Positions 5,143 to 5,261 of a stretch of DNA of 5,261 nt are shown in pieces (position 1 is the first letter of the stretch; the number at the start of each line of letters is the position of its first letter). The notes under the pieces were generated by a model. It did no database searches. It had not been told where the DNA came from and was given only the letters and a program-made list of their open reading frames with translations. The DNA comes from Nitrospirota bacterium (GTDB taxonomy: Bacteria > Nitrospirota > 9FT-COMBO-42-15 > HDB-SIOI813). The stretch is from NCBI GenBank assembly GCA_016234155.1, contig JACRGZ010000151.1, forward strand, positions 1-5,261. Reading direction: 5' to 3'. The translations under genes were made by a program, and so were the position numbers.

Positions 5143-5157
5143 TGAGCCGGCGGCTCA
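5143..5157. repeat. Perfect short hairpin at the left edge of the right repeat copy
   Basis: TGAGCC (5143-5148), loop GGC and GGCTCA (5152-5157) form a 6-bp perfect stem. Its last two bases overlap the first two of the sequence shared with the left repeat copy (5156). In the left copy the matching place is taken by the group II intron end. No T-tract follows. Confidence 0.7.
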
Positions 5158-5261
5158 CAAAGGATGATGAAAATCCCCCTTTACTAACGGGGGATTTAGG
5201 GGGATTATGGGGTAAGGGGGGATTTGAGAGGCTATTTTCAGGTGAACCATGGAGGGGATTA
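5156..5261 (+). repeat. Dispersed C/G-rich hairpin repeat, right copy (may run off the window)
   Basis: This copy has the same orientation and the same two ends as 132-347, with a short middle. It holds one hairpin instead of four: CCCCC (5175-5179) with GGGGG (5189-5193), a T-C mismatch, TT/AA and a 3-nt ACT loop. The G-run array (5189-5221) and the tail GATTTGAGAGGCTATTTTCA match the left copy. The end GGAGGGGATTA (5251-5261) aligns with the grpE Shine-Dalgarno region AGGAGGTGATTA. No gene can be supported in it; an ATG at 5249 is too near the edge to judge. Confidence 0.85.
5189..5221 (+). other. Potential G-quadruplex, right copy
   Basis: G-runs 5189-5193, 5199-5203, 5209-5212 and 5216-5221 are spaced by ATTTA, ATTAT and TAA. 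The first two loops are identical to those of the left copy and the third differs at one base. Only the sequence pattern is seen; folding is inferred. Confidence 0.6.

Overview
The window carries a compact chaperone operon on the + strand, grpE - dnaK - dnaJ - rsmE, followed by a convergent tRNA-Ala(GGC) gene on the - strand. Both ends of the window are non-coding accessory DNA: the 3' end of a group II intron and two copies of a C/G-rich dispersed repeat. The proteins are bacterial. DnaK has the longer nucleotide-binding domain typical of Gram-negative lineages, ends in the DVVDA.FEEV tail, and is followed by a full-length DnaJ and a SPOUT methyltransferase. Gene content, moderate GC and dispersed AATCCCCC/GGGGGATT repeats would fit an environmental Gram-negative lineage such as Nitrospirota or Desulfobacterota. 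That placement is an impression, not a demonstration.

Layout. Positions 1-131 are domains V and VI of a group II intron whose body lies off the left edge. Position 132 starts a dispersed repeat (to about 347) made of four tandem CCCCCTTT/AAAGGGGG hairpins, a G-quadruplex-type G-run array, and a conserved 3' end that runs into the Shine-Dalgarno of grpE. grpE (TTG start at 351), dnaK (ATG 984) and dnaJ (TTG 2994) follow with spacers of 72 and 81 nt. A sigma70-like promoter lies in front of dnaK, and a heptamer minisatellite straddles the dnaK stop. rsmE follows dnaJ closely (best start TTG 4159), and a degenerate hairpin unit of the repeat type sits in the junction. The tRNA-Ala (4946-5021, -) has a good promoter on its right. 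From 5067 to 5103 a 9-bp inverted repeat holds two outward-facing TTGACA boxes. The second copy of the dispersed repeat, shorter and in the same orientation, runs from 5156 to the end of the window.

Function. DnaJ delivers clients to DnaK and stimulates its ATPase, GrpE exchanges ADP for ATP, and RsmE methylates 16S rRNA (m3U1498). Neither an hrcA gene nor a CIRCE operator is visible. Any upstream promoter would lie beyond the repeat and intron.

The genes are ordinary. The points worth a second look are the repeat family (its exact junction with the intron, its conserved G4 motif, its supply of a ribosome binding site), a non-canonical residue in the third Hsp70 signature of DnaK, and the symmetric promoter region beside the tRNA. 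I did not find convincing evidence of a new protein system here.
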